From positions 1,956,645 through 2,020,644 of the forward strand of contig NW_023503941.1 in NCBI RefSeq assembly GCF_014529535.1: DNA of 64,000 nucleotides, given 5' to 3'. The DNA is from Bradysia coprophila (lineage: Eukaryota; Arthropoda; Insecta; Diptera; Sciaridae). Under the pieces are notes generated by a model, which was not told the DNA's origin, searched no databases, and saw nothing but the letters and a program-made list of their open reading frames with translations. Position numbers and translations under genes: made by a program. Shown here one piece after another: positions 34,301-47,308 of this stretch (within the stretch, counting starts at the first letter, position 1; every line of letters begins with the position of its first letter).

Positions 34301-37300
34301 CAAAGCGAAACGGAAAGGATCCAACAAATTATTTGATAATGTTTTGGCATGCGACCACGATCTCCTCAATAAGACCTGTACTCCCTTCGATTGTCAGTGC
34401 GAGTCTGAGACAGTATCATTCTTATTTCACACGAATTTCGTATCCGGTACAGCAAAACAAACGATTCGCTTTCAAACCACCTCACGTATGACACAAAATC
34501 AATGCGAGTCTTTTGATCTCTGATGGCCATGAAAAGGAAATTTACCAGAAAGCGTACAGGAAAAGCAATTTCCATGCCAGCAATTCGATTATTTTATCAT
34601 AAAGTGCGAAGATATAGTCAAGTAGTGCGGTGCCTTCTTGCATACTGTATAAATATCAACAGCAAACATATTGTCTTTACGTATAGCATCAACCCCAATA
34701 TCGTCGCAAAGTTTCGTGTTGGAAAATCAACGGAAGCAAATGTGTCACAATTATTAATTGAACGTTATAACAAACGAGAAAATTGATTTATAATCGTAAA
34801 ATGGAGATGTAAATAATGACAACAACAACAACAACATACTGGAGGCACTCTGGAGGCTAAACTTCCAATTAGAGATGTGCGGGCCGCCCGAAAATGTCGA
34901 GCCGCCCGGGTTTTTATCCGGCCCGACCGGGCCTGGGCCGGGCGGGCTTCAAATCTGTCGGGCCGAGCTTGGACCGGACCTAAAAAATCAAATTTTTGGC
35001 CCGATTTTCAAAGTTTCGCGCACTTTTTTATATGAAATTTGCTTTCGGGCCGCCCGAAAATGTCGGCCCGTCCGAGTTTTTATCCGGCCCGATCGGGCTT
35101 GGGCCGGACGGGCTATAAATACGTCGGGCCAGTTCGGGCCGGGCTTTAAAAATGAATTTCGGACCGGGCTTCGGGCCGGACGGGCTTCAAAAAAACATCG
35201 GCCCGCACACCTCTACTTCCAATAATAATTTGCTTTAGAGGTTAATGGGTCAATCAAGTGGCACTTGATATCGTTTGTTATAAGTATATGTGTAAACATA
35301 TCCCGTGAATCCTTTGCATATCGGAGGGTTGGAAACGTTCGATCGCATCGGATACAAAATTGAATTTGAAAAATAATTTCAAAAAAATAATCATCTCGTC
35401 TTGCCTGGCAGAGACTGGACTCGCTGTCGAGGTATTACGATTTTCATTCAATTGCAACGCTTTCGCCTGTTGTATAGCCTATATGGCATAAAGTACACGT
35501 TATGCTCGAACGTCGTCTTTTCTGGCGTACAAATTATATCAAAGAATTTCCGTTTCCATTTGATATGACAAAGTGGGAACCGAAAGACGGAAAGACGAAA
35601 AGAAACTTTGCTAATTAGTTTAACATTGAGACCGAGAGCATTTCACAGACAGACAAAAGAATATTATTCAGCTGTGGAATTGGAAAATGGAAAGCTTTTA
35701 ACGAACATTCCGATCTATTTTCATCGAATCATTCTTTGAGCTCTTTGTTCAATGATTTGCATTTAGCCAAATTAAATTTCCGTGGACAGAGCAACCGTTT
35801 GTGAACGGGCAACCATGTCACCAACGTTACGATTTTTTTTTCTTTTTGTTACAAATCAATCGAAAATATTGCACTTACGGTTCTGGTGTATGGTACGGTG
35901 AGTTGACGTGTCGCACGTATTGGGTACTTTGGAAAATTCGGAAAGCCAACGAAGCCAAGAAATCGCGAGCGGTCAATAAGCCAGCGGCCGGTCTTAGTGT
36001 GAAACCGGTATTTTTGCGCAAGAAGTTGCTCATGTCTTCCAATTGTGGGATTTGATCTTCGCGGAAGATTCCTTCGCTTTGCAATTTGGCGAAAACGTGT
36101 CGGTATTCGGCACACGCATGCTTTGGCATCAAATCCAAAACGATGCGGAAAACAGCGCCCCAAGTTTTGTGCTCAACGTCGGTGTAGTCGATGTGGGGAA
36201 TGGCATCACCACTGCGATTTGTAAGAGAAAAGGATTAATTTCCGTTTCGCTAGAAGCGCAAGACAGTTCGTCATTACTATTTGTAGGCGAATGCAATCTC
36301 TGCAATGTGTCTTCTACGTTCACGGTAGACTTTGTCAGCGAATCCGGGATGATTCATGTCCAATTCGGGTTCGTATTTGGTCATCAAATGGTTGCAATTG
36401 TCCAATTCGGATGCATGCTTTGGGAACCACGGTGCCTTCACACTGATATTATCTTCAGCCACCAAATTAACGCCGCCAAACGATTTGGTTTGTCTCAGTG
36501 TACGGATCAATTGCAACAGATTCACGCGCGACATATCCACCTTGACCAACACATCATACTGGACGCCTTCTTCGCGCGAGGCACGTGATTCCAAATGGAC
36601 GATGGCTCCGTGATGTGTCTCAATGGATTTCAGGATGCGGCCCAACGAGCTCATGCCGTCACGAAGACGAACAATCAATGCGGCACGTTGAACGGCCTGT
36701 TCGGCTTCGGCTGAGGCAGCAATGGCATTGGACAGAACGACCTCTTCTTCAGTCAAACCTTCATCTAAAATGGAATGGAAATTTTTGGGTATTGAGAGAG
36801 TGAGAGACGTACAGGCTAGAATAGTTTGAACAGTCGATCATCCATTCGGTGTGAAATGTTAAAGTGTAAGCTTTTAGGAATTGACAAAAGGAAAAGAAAA
36901 TCAATTTTTCACCCTCCATTAAAATCCACTTTATATTTTCATAAATGTAAGAGAAATGCGTCGGAATAAATTCATTGGGTTTTATACCTTACGCTGTGGC
37001 TGCCTCACATTATATGTTCCCATATACATGCTATACATGAATGAGATGGAGATGATGATGATGATGTGAACACGAGAAAAAAAAAGATTTTTTTTCCCAA
37101 CTGTACAATGGAAATGGTAGAAATGAGTCGAATAGAAATATAAATCCCTTCATCGTAAAACATTGTCGCTGATGGGAGCGTATAAGTTCATAACCACTTT
37201 ATTTTATGGTTGACTTATGGTCAGTCTTATGGTGTGTGTGTGTGTGTGTGGGTGTTTGTGATCGGATTTGTGTAGCTTAATAAGCACCTAAGCTATGGCA

Positions 37301-40300
37301 GTTTCATGAAAAGTGCCAAAATATTCATCTGTTGAATTACGTTGATGGGGTGGGACTCGTAGGAAGTCGGATTTGACAGGTACATCCAGGTTAACTTTAT
37401 CATGTATGAGTTATGAACCTGTTCCAACTCTGTAGGTGTAATCCTGTAGATACTGTAGAAAATAGTTGGCGGGACATTTCTACACGGTCAATATCTTCAC
37501 GAACGATGTTATCGTTCGAAAAATGATAATTATCATCCTATGGACGATTATATCATTTTTCAGGCGATAATATCGTTTTTCGAACGATAATATCGTTTTT
37601 CGAACGATAATATCGTTTTTCGAACGATAATATCGTTTTTCGAACGATAATATCGTTTTTCGAACGATAATATCGTTTTTCGAACGATAATATCGTTTTT
37701 CGGACGATAATATCGTTTTTCGGACGATAATATCGTTTTTCGAACGATAATATCGTTTTTCGAACGATAATATCGTTTTTCGAACGATAATATCGTTTTT
37801 CGAACGATAATATCGTTTTTCGAACGATAATATCGTTTTTTCGAACGATAATATCGTTTTTCGAACGATAATATCGTTTTTCGGACGATAATATCGTTTT
37901 TCGGACGATAATATCGTTTTTCGGACGATAATATCGTTTTTCGAACGATAATATCGTTTTTCGGACGATAATATCGTTTTTCGGACGATAATATCGTTTT
38001 TCGAACGATAATATCGTTTTTCGAACGATAATATCGTTTTTCGAACGATAATATCGTTTTTCGGACGATAATATCGTTTTTCGAACGATAATATCGTTTT
38101 TCGAACGATAATATCGTTTTTCGAACGATAATATCGTTCGGACAATATTGACCGTGGAGAAGAGTCATCTTTACAGAAAATGTCTGGTTATGCTGGTCTG
38201 TCTTATAAATTGTATGGTAAGTCAACCGAACAGACGTTTTCTATTCATTCCGATTGAAAATTGAACTTGATTAGCTCATATTCGAGTCATATTGAAAGCT
38301 ATTTCAGGCAAACAATCGATTGTTCTTCGATTGAGTGAAGTGAAGAGAATTCCCTTCAACGACCCGACATTCCAGAAAATAATAATTTCTGACATGATGG
38401 ATGTGTTGCGGTGTATTATGTTGTAATGAGCGTGTATTATATTGTGTCAAGTGTGTACTTTAACATCTCTCTCATGCCAAAACACCTTCGCTATCCATCA
38501 CACACACTCGCACGTAACAAAACCAGGGCTGATTTTGGGGAATTTTGATTCTGGAAAATGCGGAATAATTGGGAAAACCATCCGGAAAATTCCGAAAAAG
38601 AAATTTGAATTTTTCGGAATCAAAATTCTCCAAACGAGCCCTGAACAAAACCAACAATAAATAGACAATTTACCTTTGGATTCGGCGTTAAAGTGTTGAT
38701 CATGAACTTCATCTTTATAAGCTGCTTCAATTTCAACTAAACATTTTACCATGCAACATAAATGAGAGAAAAAGGAAAAAAAGAAAAAAAATATTTACAA
38801 AACAAATTCCTTCTATACATGCAAACTAAAAAAAAATTACCATTATCAACAACCGTTTCCTCTTCGGACGCTTCATGTTCCTCATTTTGAATCTCAATTT
38901 CAATATTTTCAACTGATAAAAAAAGAAGAAAATCAGAAAAATTCTCCGGTTAAAAATAAAAATTCAAAAACTAAAACGGAAAATTTGAATTTCTACCTTC
39001 AGGGACTTGATGGTCAACTTGAGCTTGAATGACACAGTTTTCTAATGCTGTGTCTGTTTCATTATTTTTTTTTGCCAAATACATCGAATTTTACAACAAA
39101 TTCCAACCAAAAGTATTAACAAAACACCAACCAAAAATTAAAAAAAAAAAAATTCGATTAACAAACGACGTGAAAGTTATTTTGTTTTGTAAAAAAAGTT
39201 AAAAAAAAACTTCCATGCTGGCAATAAGTATAAGAAAATAAGAAAAAGAATTTCCAACTTACCGTTAGCCTTTTCACGGGCTTCCTCAAGCACAGATTGC
39301 TTGGTCTGCTTCACAACGATTGTCTCGAAACGAGCATCATCAACAAGCGAACGACGACGAGATGGATATCCATTCTGAAATGTACGGAAAGAAAAATTTT
39401 CAATTTTTTTTGTCCCAAATTTGAGGGCAAAAAATTAACAATTTTGGTCTAATCCGTAACTTTTTGACGAGTTTGACAGCTGTCATTTTTCAAATCTATA
39501 GCTTTTCATCGTAAAATGTGGGACAGAAAATGGGGTAGTTTTGTTTATGGAACTCTAGAACTCGGTCTATTTCCATCGCTTTGAAACCAACACCAGAACA
39601 CCGTCAATTATTGTAATTTTCAAAAAACGATTTGTATGGCACATCAGCCAGCCAGGTCTTTCAATAAAAACTTTCCCTCTCGTATTTGTTTCCTCTGTAA
39701 TCTTGATAGAAATTCCCTGAAAACTCTCTGTAAGTTTCCCAAATTCTTTGACAGAAATCAATTCTGTTTAGGAAATTGAATTGCAATAAAGTGCACATCA
39801 GTGCGCTGATTATGCCTGATTGCACTCAATCAAATGATTTATTGAGTGACCTGATGAGTCACAAAAATGTTATTAACCGAAATGTTTGCATTGTTTCCAA
39901 CGAAATTGATTCAGTCGTTTTACTCCACTTAATTGTCGCTGAATCATCTGTCGCGTTGAAAACTGGTGTGTAAAATGTGGTTCGAAACAAGTTGTAAGTT
40001 GAACATTATCAATGCGCAACCTTAGCATTAATTACCGTTTAACACATCGACAACGACATTTTATTCACTTAATTAAATGGAATTGTTTCAGAATTTCATA
40101 GTTTAATCACAATAAGGTAATATCATGACGGCGTTCCATGCGTGTTTGAATTAATGAAGAAAAAAGAATTTGTGTTCGTTGACATTGAAAACGAAACGAA
40201 AAGTGTTTTATTGATGCCTGAGAAGCGTACGCATTTTTTTAAAAAACTTTGATTTACTTTAAATGCTCCACTTTGTCAATGGTCAACGTCAGCGATAAAC

Positions 40301-43194
40301 CAATTGAATTTTGCGTTCGCCTAATGTGTAATTAATCAAATTGCGAATTAAGCTCAAATTTAGTCGGTAATGTGGACCAAGGGTAACGTATGGCACAATT
40401 CCATCGACCCAGAAGAAATGGTAAACATTATGGTCGTGTGGTCTGTCCGGCTAACATTACTGTACGTTCTGAGGATCGAGTGTGTAAAGCAAATAGTAGG
40501 TTACATTGGATGCTGCGAAAGTAACTGATTACATGACGTAACAATTTTGGGATAAAGGCAAACTCCCAAGTGTGTTTCTGAGCAACAAGCTTCAGTAACT
40601 GCCTTTTCGACAAATGTATAGTTTCTATATCCGAGCCGAGGCCAGGTATTCAACCCCAATATTGTCGAAAAGACAGTTACCGCAGTATGTTGCTCAAAAA
40701 CACACGAGTGACTCTGTGAGTATTACAAAGTTGTTTCCGAAGTAATGAAGTAATAGCATCCGATGTATTCTTTGCGAGAGTTGATTACCAAAATAGTCCG
40801 ACCTGTAATCGATCATTTCCGCAAGCGGCAAATTGCTGCGTAATGGAACACTTACGCATGTGACAGGCAGTAAAATGCATTTTTTGTGTTTTATTCAAAG
40901 AGTCATTTTTCCATTGGAGCCTGTGTAACGTTTATGATCTTGTGATCGAATCAAGATTATATGCACAATGTGGCTCCGGACGGTGGGGACCTTGATTGTT
41001 ATGTTGCATTTTTAATTTCGGATATAAATTAATAGCAAAATGTAGTTTGTAACCTTGATTGATTGGACGTTTGGCAGTGGAACTGCAGTGTCTGTCTGTG
41101 TGTTTGGCTTTTAGTATCCCAATTTTTGAGTTAAAACTTTTATTTTACGTCGTCGACGATGTGTTTATAAACGGTTGGTTGAATGATTATATGATCGACG
41201 CATAATAACTCGTGTGTTGATTTAAATTTTTTTTACCGTACTTTTATGACCGACTAATCATTTTGCCATATAAAATTGATTGAAAGAAAAAAACGGTGAT
41301 CAAATATTGATTTAACTTAAGAAATCTTATTACTCTGCGGCGGTGAGTCGGTGTGGAGATGGAAATGGTGTACGTGATGATGTACAAGAACTTTACATTT
41401 TTGTTATTTTTCAATTTAATTTTGTAAAAATTATTTTCTTTATAATTACACTCTGGGTGTATTATGGATTATTCAACGATCAATATTGATTTAACGAAAG
41501 TAATCAATATTTAGTGAATTAAGAAGGTCAGAGTGGTGTGTCGTAGGTTTTATTTTGTAAGAAATGAAAATTTTTTTTTACTTTCGCTGGAAAATATCCA
41601 TTTACTTTCTGTGTGGACGCACACATCACTTTCGGAGCATACGTAACATACTCTTCGAGATCTGTGCGTTTAATATTGTACAATTGGGATCTTTCTGTTT
41701 CTGTGAGCCGTTCTTTTACTTTGCACAAATTTAAGAACGAAGTGACTATTTACACCCGGGTGCAAATAGTCTAAATTACAATATTCACTCCCGGGTGCAA
41801 ATCGACCATTATAATGATGAGGCGACATAACTACACGGTCAATATCGTCAGGAACAATATTATCGTTTTTTAGACGATAGTATCGTCTAAAAAACGATAG
41901 TATAGTTTTTTGGACGATAGTATCGTTTTTTGGACGATAGTATCGTTTTTTAGACGATAGTATCGTCCAAAAAACGATACTATCGTTTTTTAGACGATAC
42001 TATCGTCTAAAAAACGATATTATCGTCCAAAAAAATTTCATCCAGGACGATAATATCGTCTAAAATTATAAATTTTAAAATATTTTCAGGACGATATTAT
42101 CGTTTTCTTAACGATATTATCGTTTAAAAAAACGATAATATCGTTTTTAAACGATAATATCGTGTTTTTGGACGAAACTATCGTTTTTTTGATTATACTA
42201 TCGTCTAAAAAACGATACTATCGTCCAAAATACCGATAATATCGTTCCTGACGATATTGACGGTGTGGAAATGTCCCGCCACCGAAATATTTTACTGCTC
42301 GATTAACTCGCAATCTATGAATTAATGTCACAATCAGTAACATAACATTTTAGCAGGTAGATCCAATTACAATTCGGTTCTTTTATCGAAAAATTATTAT
42401 TGAAAGGGGGTGACAGGTGCTCAATCGTCACTCAATTACATGTTTGGTTATTATATACAAATACAATTCAGTCCTTCACAGTTTATGATTTTGTCTATAT
42501 GAGATATGCACTTTCAAGTGGACATAAGCGCCAGAGTGGAATAAAATCACACAAAAAAATTAACGAATTCAGAGTCATTTGAATTTTATGTGAGCAGCTT
42601 GTAAAGCCTTTTGAACTTTAGTGCTCGAAGTGCTAACAATGGATTAAGCTCTGGATGCTTGTTATAATTGAAATGAATCTGTGAAGTTGAAATTCATGCC
42701 AGGCCAGAGATTAGTAGATGGGAGATTTTCGAATCAAATTTAAAAAGTTTTAGTTTAAAAAGGGAGGTCAGAACTTTGACAAAATGTTTTGATATGAAGA
42801 GCGCTATTTTCTCTGCTCTGATATTTTAATGGCGAGTCGTTGACGAGGATTTAAAATTGAAAACTGAAAGTGGTCAGAGGCAAAGCCTCTTTATGTTTGC
42901 GATATTCTCAAAAATTATTTTAAAAATGAGAATCGATTTCGGTGGGTAAAAGACATAAAAAAAGAGTCGAAACAAAACTATCAGAAAATGGTGAAAATAA
43001 GGAAAAGAATTGGAAATTTTAACGAAAAGTTCTGGAGATGAATTTGTCCGAGACAAATGAAATTATTAAATTTCTGAGACAAAGTTCTTGATCTGAATTT
43101 TTGTTATCTTCTTATTTTAACTTACCTCGATGCTATAAGATTTTTTCATAGCGAACATTTCGCGATTTTTTTGAGCTGCTGCTACGGCCATCAT
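31371..43194 (-). CDS. ple: Tyrosine 3-monooxygenase (tyrosine hydroxylase, pale)
   Basis: Nine coding exons from 5' to 3': 43126-43194, 39263-39374, 38997-39053, 38841-38912, 38674-38736, 36278-36764, 35879-36211, 32893-33019, 31371-31778. All have GT..AG ends and matching phases; 575 aa, or 511 without the three cassettes. It starts [25 protein letters not shown] places a PKA-type serine at residue 32. An ACT-like regulatory part precedes the catalytic domain, with the iron ligands HELLGH (H402, H407) and E447 in WFTVEF; in the short form these are 338, 343 and 383. The enzyme turns tyrosine into L-DOPA with tetrahydrobiopterin and iron, feeding dopamine and cuticle tanning. No frame break is seen. 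Introns hold mobile DNA: LINE relic, hAT MITE, two dyad elements and an inverted repeat. Introns 31779-32892, 36765-37465, 38171-38673 and most of 39375-43125 show nothing else except (GT)n at 37232-37251. Confidence 0.97.
33795..34300 (+). pseudogene. Non-LTR retrotransposon relic, RNase H domain
   Basis: Broken frames carry an RNase H domain of Jockey/R1/I-type elements: [20 protein letters not shown] (about 33903-33960), then [20 protein letters not shown] in another frame, then [20 protein letters not shown] (about 34157-34230). At least two frame changes and stops separate them. It lies in a ple intron, antisense to ple. RT and endonuclease were not found nearby. Confidence 0.8.
34870..35215. 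mobile_element. hAT-like MITE, TAGAGRTGTGCGGGCCG ends
   Basis: Left TAGAGATGTGCGGGCCG and right inverted TAGAGGTGTGCGGGCCG are flanked by a perfect 8-bp duplication CTTCCAAT (34862-34869, 35216-35223). The body is two GC-rich direct repeats (from about 34880 and 35047) sharing GCCGCCCGAAAATGTCG and TTTTTATCCGGCCCGA. Lies in a ple intron. Confidence 0.9.
37466..38170 (-). mobile_element. ATCG-dyad MITE family, copy 2 with 29-unit array
   Basis: Ends GGCGGGACATTTCTACACGG and inverted CACGGTCAATATTGTC. The interior from about 37565 to 38140 is 29 nearly identical 20-bp units CGAACGATAATATCGTTTTT (some CGG for CGA, one extra T at about 37841). Each unit has arms AACGAT/ATCGTT around AAT. Lies in the ple intron between cassette exon 38674-38736 and exon 36278-36764. 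Confidence 0.92.
38674..39053 (-). CDS. ple: Three acidic cassette exons of ple
   Basis: Exons 38997-39053 (57 nt), 38841-38912 (72 nt) and 38674-38736 (63 nt) are all multiples of three and all phase 1-1, so any subset can be skipped without a frame change. Together they encode 64 residues rich in Glu/Asp (for example [15 protein letters not shown]). Fly ple has a comparable acidic insert used in the cuticle form and skipped in the neuronal form; the same use here is inference. Confidence 0.85.
40503..40772. repeat. Inverted repeat, about 110-bp arms
   Basis: TACATTGGATGCTGCGAAAG ... GTAACTGCCTTTTCGACAA faces TTGTCGAAAAGACAGTTAC ... GCATCCGATGTATTCTTTGC. MITE-like, in ple intron 1. Confidence 0.7.
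41746..41769. repeat. 24-bp near-palindrome
   Basis: CTATTTACACCCGGGTGCAA followed by ATAG; centre CCCGGG; shares TTTGCACCCGGGT with the ends of 16124-16259. Confidence 0.7.
41819..42283 (-). mobile_element. ATCG-dyad MITE family, copy 3
   Basis: Left end GAGGCGACATAACTACACGG equals the inverted right end of copy 1; right end is inverted GGTGGCGGGACATTTCCACA. Interior of mixed AAT, ATT, AGT and ACT dyads. Lies in ple intron 1, inverted relative to copy 1. Confidence 0.88.
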
Positions 43195-45410
43195 TTTTGC
43201 AAATTTTCTTTTTTTTATTTAAATTTAACACAAAAGATAAATTTCACTGGTTTTTAATCAGCTTAAATTGCCTGATCACTTTAGGATTCACTGCGCTTTG
43301 TTTTACAATTTAAAATTTTCAAAATTTCTCGTTTAATTCAGAGAAATTCTTTAGAATTTGTGTCTATAATTTGCTCCTTTGGATTTTTTTTGTTTCAAAT
43401 TTTACACGACCACTGGCTTGTGACTGAAAGCCTGTTTGTCCACAAAATTTTAATTTTTTATTTTCAATAAATGAAATTAAATGAAAAATAAAATCACTTT
43501 GACTTGACGAAGCAAAATAATTACGACAAATTCTCTTAGCAAATGCAAGCAAATCAATGCATGAGTCTCCTTGTTTGCAAAGACTTTAAATACCAAACCG
43601 ATTGCCGAGTCTAAACAATATATTCGATGAGAGACCCCTACCACCTATCCAACAAAATTTTTTTTTTGCTCGTATCCAACAACAATCCCAACTCCTTTCC
43701 ATTCATTGTGTTGCGACAGCACGAGGTGAATATGATGTCACGCGTGCGTCACAAATATATACCGGACGATGATTGGCTATACGAATGGGAATTTATATCT
43801 ATAGATATAAACAAAAACAAAACCACACGCACACAACGGTGCAGAGCAGCGCTAAAGCATAATAAAAGGCATAAAGGTAAACATAAAAATCGAAATAAAA
43901 AAAAAATTATTTTGTTCTTAGATCGTCTGTATAGCGGCTGATATACCTTCACACTCAGGCATATTCTCAGTCAATTAATTAATTTGCTAAGAAGAACATT
44001 GTTCTGTTGCTGATGGTGAATCAACGCGCTCATATAATGTTCAACACATTATTTTAGCGAATTGGTAAAATGAAAAGCACACACAGAATGAACATTCCCA
44101 TGTGTAGAATATGAATTTCGGTGTATGTCGTGTGTATGTGCGTAATTTGAGAGCGATGCAATTCTGGGTTTTCACCACTCACGTCGCTAGTGTTTTTCCC
44201 CTTTTCCGAATCAACAAAAAAACATCTTTTTTTGAATACAAAAACCATCTTTTTAAAAAATTCCAAATTCTTTTTACGACTTTCCTCAGAGTGCAAAAAT
44301 GTTTTTTTTTTTAATTTTTTGTTTTGTTTACAACTTTACGTCTCTATATCAATGTAAATATTTGACGAACTAATTCGCTACGGTCCATTCATGATGATGA
44401 TGAGTGTTCATTATTTGAATTGCGAATCGCTTTAAGAGCTGTGTGTGATTCGAATTTTAAAATAATTTGCATATCGATTGCTCTTGACATGAAGTCAGAT
44501 GAATTAATTTCTATAAAAATGTATTTGGATCGCTTAAGATGACACTAATTTAGATGAGAGGGGCAACAGGACCATCCACATCTTCGAACATAAATTACGA
44601 TTGCATGGACTTCGCTTAGATTTGTTGTTACGGACTAAAATGTCAATCTTATTTCGTCCTCTTCTCGTCCTATAAAATGTTCCAAACGCGAAATTTAAAT
44701 TTTTCTTTTGTTCTCCTGTCAAGCTTGACAGTACAACAAATGGAAAATTTTTGAATTAAATGTCTTTAGCGTTGCTATAAATGTCCCTCCAACTCCGAAC
44801 GATAACGTTACAACATGGAACTTTTTGTATAGTCATAACGTTGAGGATCCCTACAATGGCCGTATACTATGATGTGCGATATATAGTTATTTGTTTACCA
44901 AGTGAAGGAAACATCAATTTGTTCAAAATTTCTTCAAAACAAAAACAAATTTGACAGTTTGGAATGGAAATTCGAATTTCTACACTATCAAAATAAGAGG
45001 GGAGAACATAGACGAAATAGACAAAGCGTCATCAAAACGTCATTTTCTCGTAGCCTTTTGAGTGGAGAAAATAAGGTTAATCACACTGCTAAATTTTCTC
45101 TATTGACATGAATCGATCAAAGAAAATTGGCAGCAAGTTTGACCATTTATGACAATGCGAAAAAAGCTGAAAAGAATAGGATTTTTCGTTACGAGTTACA
45201 ACAACTTCACTTTTACTTGTCACATTCGATTGAGGAGGCCGAAAAAATTTATATGAAATTCCATTGTTGGCTTTCTTTACCGGCAGACAAAGTTACTTTT
45301 TCGGACGCACATATGTAGCTGTATAAACAGTCCGTTGATTGAACTTTTCAGTGCAGTGACGAAAAGCGTCGAATTATGATCGTCAGGCACAAATAGTATA
45401 TTACTACACA
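43195..45410. other. 5' flank of ple and spacer
   Basis: The ple promoter and leader should lie at 43195-43600. Beyond that only AT-rich sequence with open frames lacking recognised domains. Confidence 0.4.
43584..43592 (-). promoter_or_regulatory. Possible TATA box of ple
   Basis: TATTTAAAG on the minus strand about 390 bp before the ATG; would imply a leader of about 360 nt. Confidence 0.3.
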
Positions 45411-45590
45411 AGAGAAGGAATTTGATATTTCGTATCGGCTTTAGCCCGAGGCACTTTTACTCAACGTGATACGAAATATCAAATATCAAAGTGTAACATG
45501 ACGTTTTCCTTTACGAAGGAGGGAAACACTTTTCCCTAGGGACGGAAAGTCCATTTTCTCTCCCTAGTAAAGGAAAATAAGTTTTCGATA
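45411..45590. repeat. Paired inverted repeats
   Basis: TTTGATATTTCGTATC (45421) faces GATACGAAATATCAAA; just after, TTTTCCTTTACGAAGGAGGG faces CCCTAGTAAAGGAAAA. Confidence 0.55.
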
Positions 45591-47095
45591 ACTTTACATT
45601 CTTTCTCTCTCTCTCTTTTGACAAAAACTATTTGTTTCATATGTCATTTCACAAGCTTTCCGCTCAATAATGTAACGCTAAACTTTACCAAAAACGGATC
45701 CCATTCCTTTAATAAGGAGTTAAGCCTTACCGAAGAAGGATTTCGTTATTGTAACTTTAACGAAATACTTTTTGTAACGATAAAGAAAAAGCTCTACCGC
45801 ATACCGATACTACGTCAAAACGTTTCGATAAAGCTAAAATGTTATGGATGCCTGAGTCTCAGAAAACCATCGATATAATATATAGGTAGATAAGTAATGT
45901 CAAAATAACTTTATGCGGAAAGATCATATGGATGTATGTGTAACGTAACCTACGTTTTGAGAAAGCGCGCGAAATAATGTCATACAAATATTTGAAAATG
46001 ATTAAAACTTTGCATTTCTCAATTTCCTCTTTCTCTTCTTTTTGTGCTGTGATTCGTATTTCGTATTCGAATCTTTCCAAAATTTCGTTCTTCGTGTCTG
46101 ATTATCTACAGTATATTATATCGACGCAGAAAACTAATACTAGACTGAGGTCTGCTAATTCAGCTTTTTCGGTCTTCCAAAAATGATTTAGGGGTCAAAG
46201 TTTCCAAATATTTTCGGATTGCCAGGGCACACAAAAGGAAAGCGTGTTACCCCTCGATTAATGTTTGTGCAAATTAATATTCCACTCTTGATGTTAGATA
46301 TACATTGGACATTTGATGATTATTTGTTTGTTATAATTGCCACTTTTTTTTTCGATTCGTGAATTTTGAACTGGTTTCGAGCTACTTTTATGAATTTATG
46401 CTAATTAATGGGAATCGCAATATTTATCATCGATGATTTTTGCAAAAAAAAAAAAACTTTTTTTTGCTACTAAACTTATGAATGGGATGGGAATTGCCTC
46501 AGATTACGAGTAGAACGTTTAGAACATTAACATTCAGTCACACACATGTTATGCTTGACTATTTGCATAAAATATCTAGATATGATTCTGATGTGCGTGT
46601 GCAATTATAATGGCATTTTGAATGATTCAGGTATAATGAGACGTCTCAATTACATAAACAATCTCAGCTGATGCAGATTAAATAAACTTTTTTTTAAATA
46701 TTCAAAAATGTTCTGGGAATTTTGAATTGGAAAATCCCGTCACAATCACTATGTACGACCGACGGTCCTCTAGGTAAAACTACATTCCTCTAAACTGCTA
46801 TTTGATTGTGCCGTTTTCCTCACCAAAAACCTTTTCCATCTAACTGTTGAGTTAATCGAGAGTCAGCACTTTCAATGTTAAGTCTTGCGGGTGCAGACGC
46901 AGTGTATACAATGGAATCTTTTCTGTATCGTTAAACCTCAGGATAGAACGATAAGATATTAAGGATATAAGCAGACTGCATTTACAAAACCAACGTAGGC
47001 AATAGAGAAATGATCACAACAAAGGATTCCGAAGTTTGAGCTTTACAAAAGTCCAGCTCAGCCACGCCATAAAGGTTATTTCAGGAGTGTGGTTG
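45591..47095. other. Intergenic, no gene seen
   Basis: AT-rich with homopolymer runs; nothing recognised. Confidence 0.4.
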
Positions 47096-47308
47096 TTAAC
47101 CTGTCACAGACGGCAAGCATACTAATAGTTTTACTATCTGATCTAGTACTTCATTTGATCGAAGATTTTCATAGATTGATTTCAGAAATCTTTTACTTCA
47201 TTTGTTTTGAACTTGCTTTTTGCTTTATAAGAACTATTTAGTCAGAGCTTGTCGTTTATTATTACTGTCGTTGTCGATAACAGATGACAGCCGTCTGTAA
47301 CAGGTTAA
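47096..47308. mobile_element. piggyBac-like MITE (TTAA-flanked)
   Basis: Starts TTAACCTGTCACAGACGGC and ends GCCGTCTGTAACAGGTTAA. The TTAA at both ends matches the piggyBac target. Partial relatives at 55283-55440 and 62898-63027. Confidence 0.75.

Noticed and set aside
37565..38140. CRISPR-like array
   Set aside because: No unique spacers between units, and the locus is a eukaryotic intron.
37480..38225. Long minus-strand open frames of 221 codons with a 20-residue repeat
   Set aside because: They arise because the 20-bp dyad unit has no stop in any minus frame; all three frames repeat the same peptide.
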